Assembly (NCBI GenBank): GCA_002059205.1
Contig: MVCQ01000121.1
Coordinates: 1 to 5,570 of the forward strand
DNA from: Candidatus Latescibacteria bacterium 4484_107
Lineage (GTDB): Bacteria; Latescibacterota; 4484-107
DNA: 5,570 bases
Direction of reading: 5' to 3'
Numbering within the stretch: position 1 is the first letter of the stretch; the number at the start of each line of letters is the position of its first letter. The notes below the pieces were generated by a model. The model saw nothing but the letters and a program-made list of their open reading frames with translations. It was not told the origin of the DNA and ran no database searches. Of this stretch, positions 4,992-5,570 are shown piece by piece. The position numbers and the translations under genes were made by a program.

Positions 4992-5570
4992 TTACTCCCT
5001 CCGCTTCTCCGGCATCGGATGCGCAATTTTCTTCCACGCCTTCTTGATGTCGAACGGCTTCCCCTTCAAGCCGGCGTGCGAAGGCTTCTCGTGGTGACAC
5101 GCCATACAATCCTCCTTAGTCGGCCTCTTGAGTCGGGCTTCCGTTGGCGATATTCCCTTCTTGCCCATCATCACGGCTACGTGTCCGCTTGCCGGCCCAT
5201 GACACGCCTCGCACTGGACGCCGTCCTCGATGTGAAACGTCGGCTCTAAGAAAGTAGTATCCACTGCAGCCGCCGTGGCGTGACATTGCAAACAGTGGGT
5301 GTCTTCCCCCAGGCGCATCGCCTCCTGAGCAACGCCCCTCCCATGCCCCACTTCCACCATCCCCTTTGCTTCCGCCTCGATCATCTCAGGACAGCCGGTC
5401 CCCAACACCAGGTAAGATCGGGCATGAGGAGTACCAGTCCATCGCGGCACCTGCCCGCCCAATCGCTCCTGTTGATGGCACCTGCATCCCGCCGCGCCCA
5501 CGTACTTGGCCCCTTCCTGAAATTTTTCAGCAGACCCGGAACGATCCCAGCCCATAAAAACCAGCGCCGT
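4992..5570 (-). CDS. Multihaem cytochrome c, cytochrome c554-like (5' end outside window)
   Basis: This is a probable periplasmic electron-transfer cytochrome of the c554/hydroxylamine-oxidoreductase-related group. Numbering from the first Met in the window (5555), it has three canonical haem sites: CLQCH 88-92, CEACH 115-119 and CMACH 150-154. A fourth site, at the place where the family's first CxxCH normally lies (YVGAAGCRCHQQE), is CxCH: Cys24, Cys26, His27. Candidate distal ligands are His44 in GTPHARSY, His108 in FHIEDGVQCEACHGP, and His124, His160 and His179. The ending FDIKKAWKKIAHP also matches the family. The frame is open through the window edge, and the residues before that Met (TALVF) look like the end of a signal peptide, so the true start lies beyond 5570 and export would be by Sec. 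Electron partners are not visible. TAA stop at 4992-4994. Confidence 0.9.
   Translation of the reverse strand, partial: TALVFMGWDRSGSAEKFQEGAKYVGAAGCRCHQQERLGGQVPRWTGTPHARSYLVLGTGCPEMIEAEAKGMVEVGHGRGVAQEAMRLGEDTHCLQCHATAAAVDTTFLEPTFHIEDGVQCEACHGPASGHVAVMMGKKGISPTEARLKRPTKEDCMACHHEKPSHAGLKGKPFDIKKAWKKIAHPMPEKRRE

Overview
The window carries five genes, all read from the minus strand, separated by short spacers that are unusually rich in small repeats. Transcribed from high to low coordinates they are: a multihaem cytochrome c of the cytochrome c554 type, whose 5' end lies outside the window; a protein built of three tandem RidA/YjgF-like modules, with chorismatase-like (FkbO/Hyg5/XanB2) residues at its C-terminus; an aldo/keto-reductase-like TIM-barrel protein; murA, for the first committed step of peptidoglycan synthesis; and tatC, the core subunit of the twin-arginine translocase. 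The first 360 bases hold no convincing long gene. They contain two adjacent palindromes, a short plus-strand reading frame that may be a gene remnant, and a 79-bp unit bounded by a perfect 9-bp inverted repeat.

The content points to a Gram-negative-type bacterium with peptidoglycan, a Tat system and a periplasmic multihaem cytochrome. The moderately high GC, the standard stop codons (TAA, TAG, TGA all used), the Asp-type MurA and the repeat-laden spacers fit an uncultivated environmental lineage, perhaps in or near the Planctomycetes/Chlamydiae/FCB region of the tree. This placement is an inference with low confidence; no rRNA or other marker is present.

The genes do not form an obvious pathway. 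murA and tatC are envelope housekeeping genes, and the cytochrome is an electron carrier or oxidoreductase partner. The middle two genes are poorly characterised enzyme-fold proteins. Spacers of 87 to 281 bp, each holding repeats or hairpins, suggest several transcription units rather than one tight operon.

The best points for a second look are: MurA with Asp in place of the catalytic Cys, which predicts fosfomycin insensitivity; the first haem site of the cytochrome, written CxCH instead of CxxCH; the three-module Rid protein that could be a single-chain pseudo-trimer; and an AKR-like barrel that appears to lack the AKR catalytic Tyr and Lys. I do not see a clearly new multi-gene system here.
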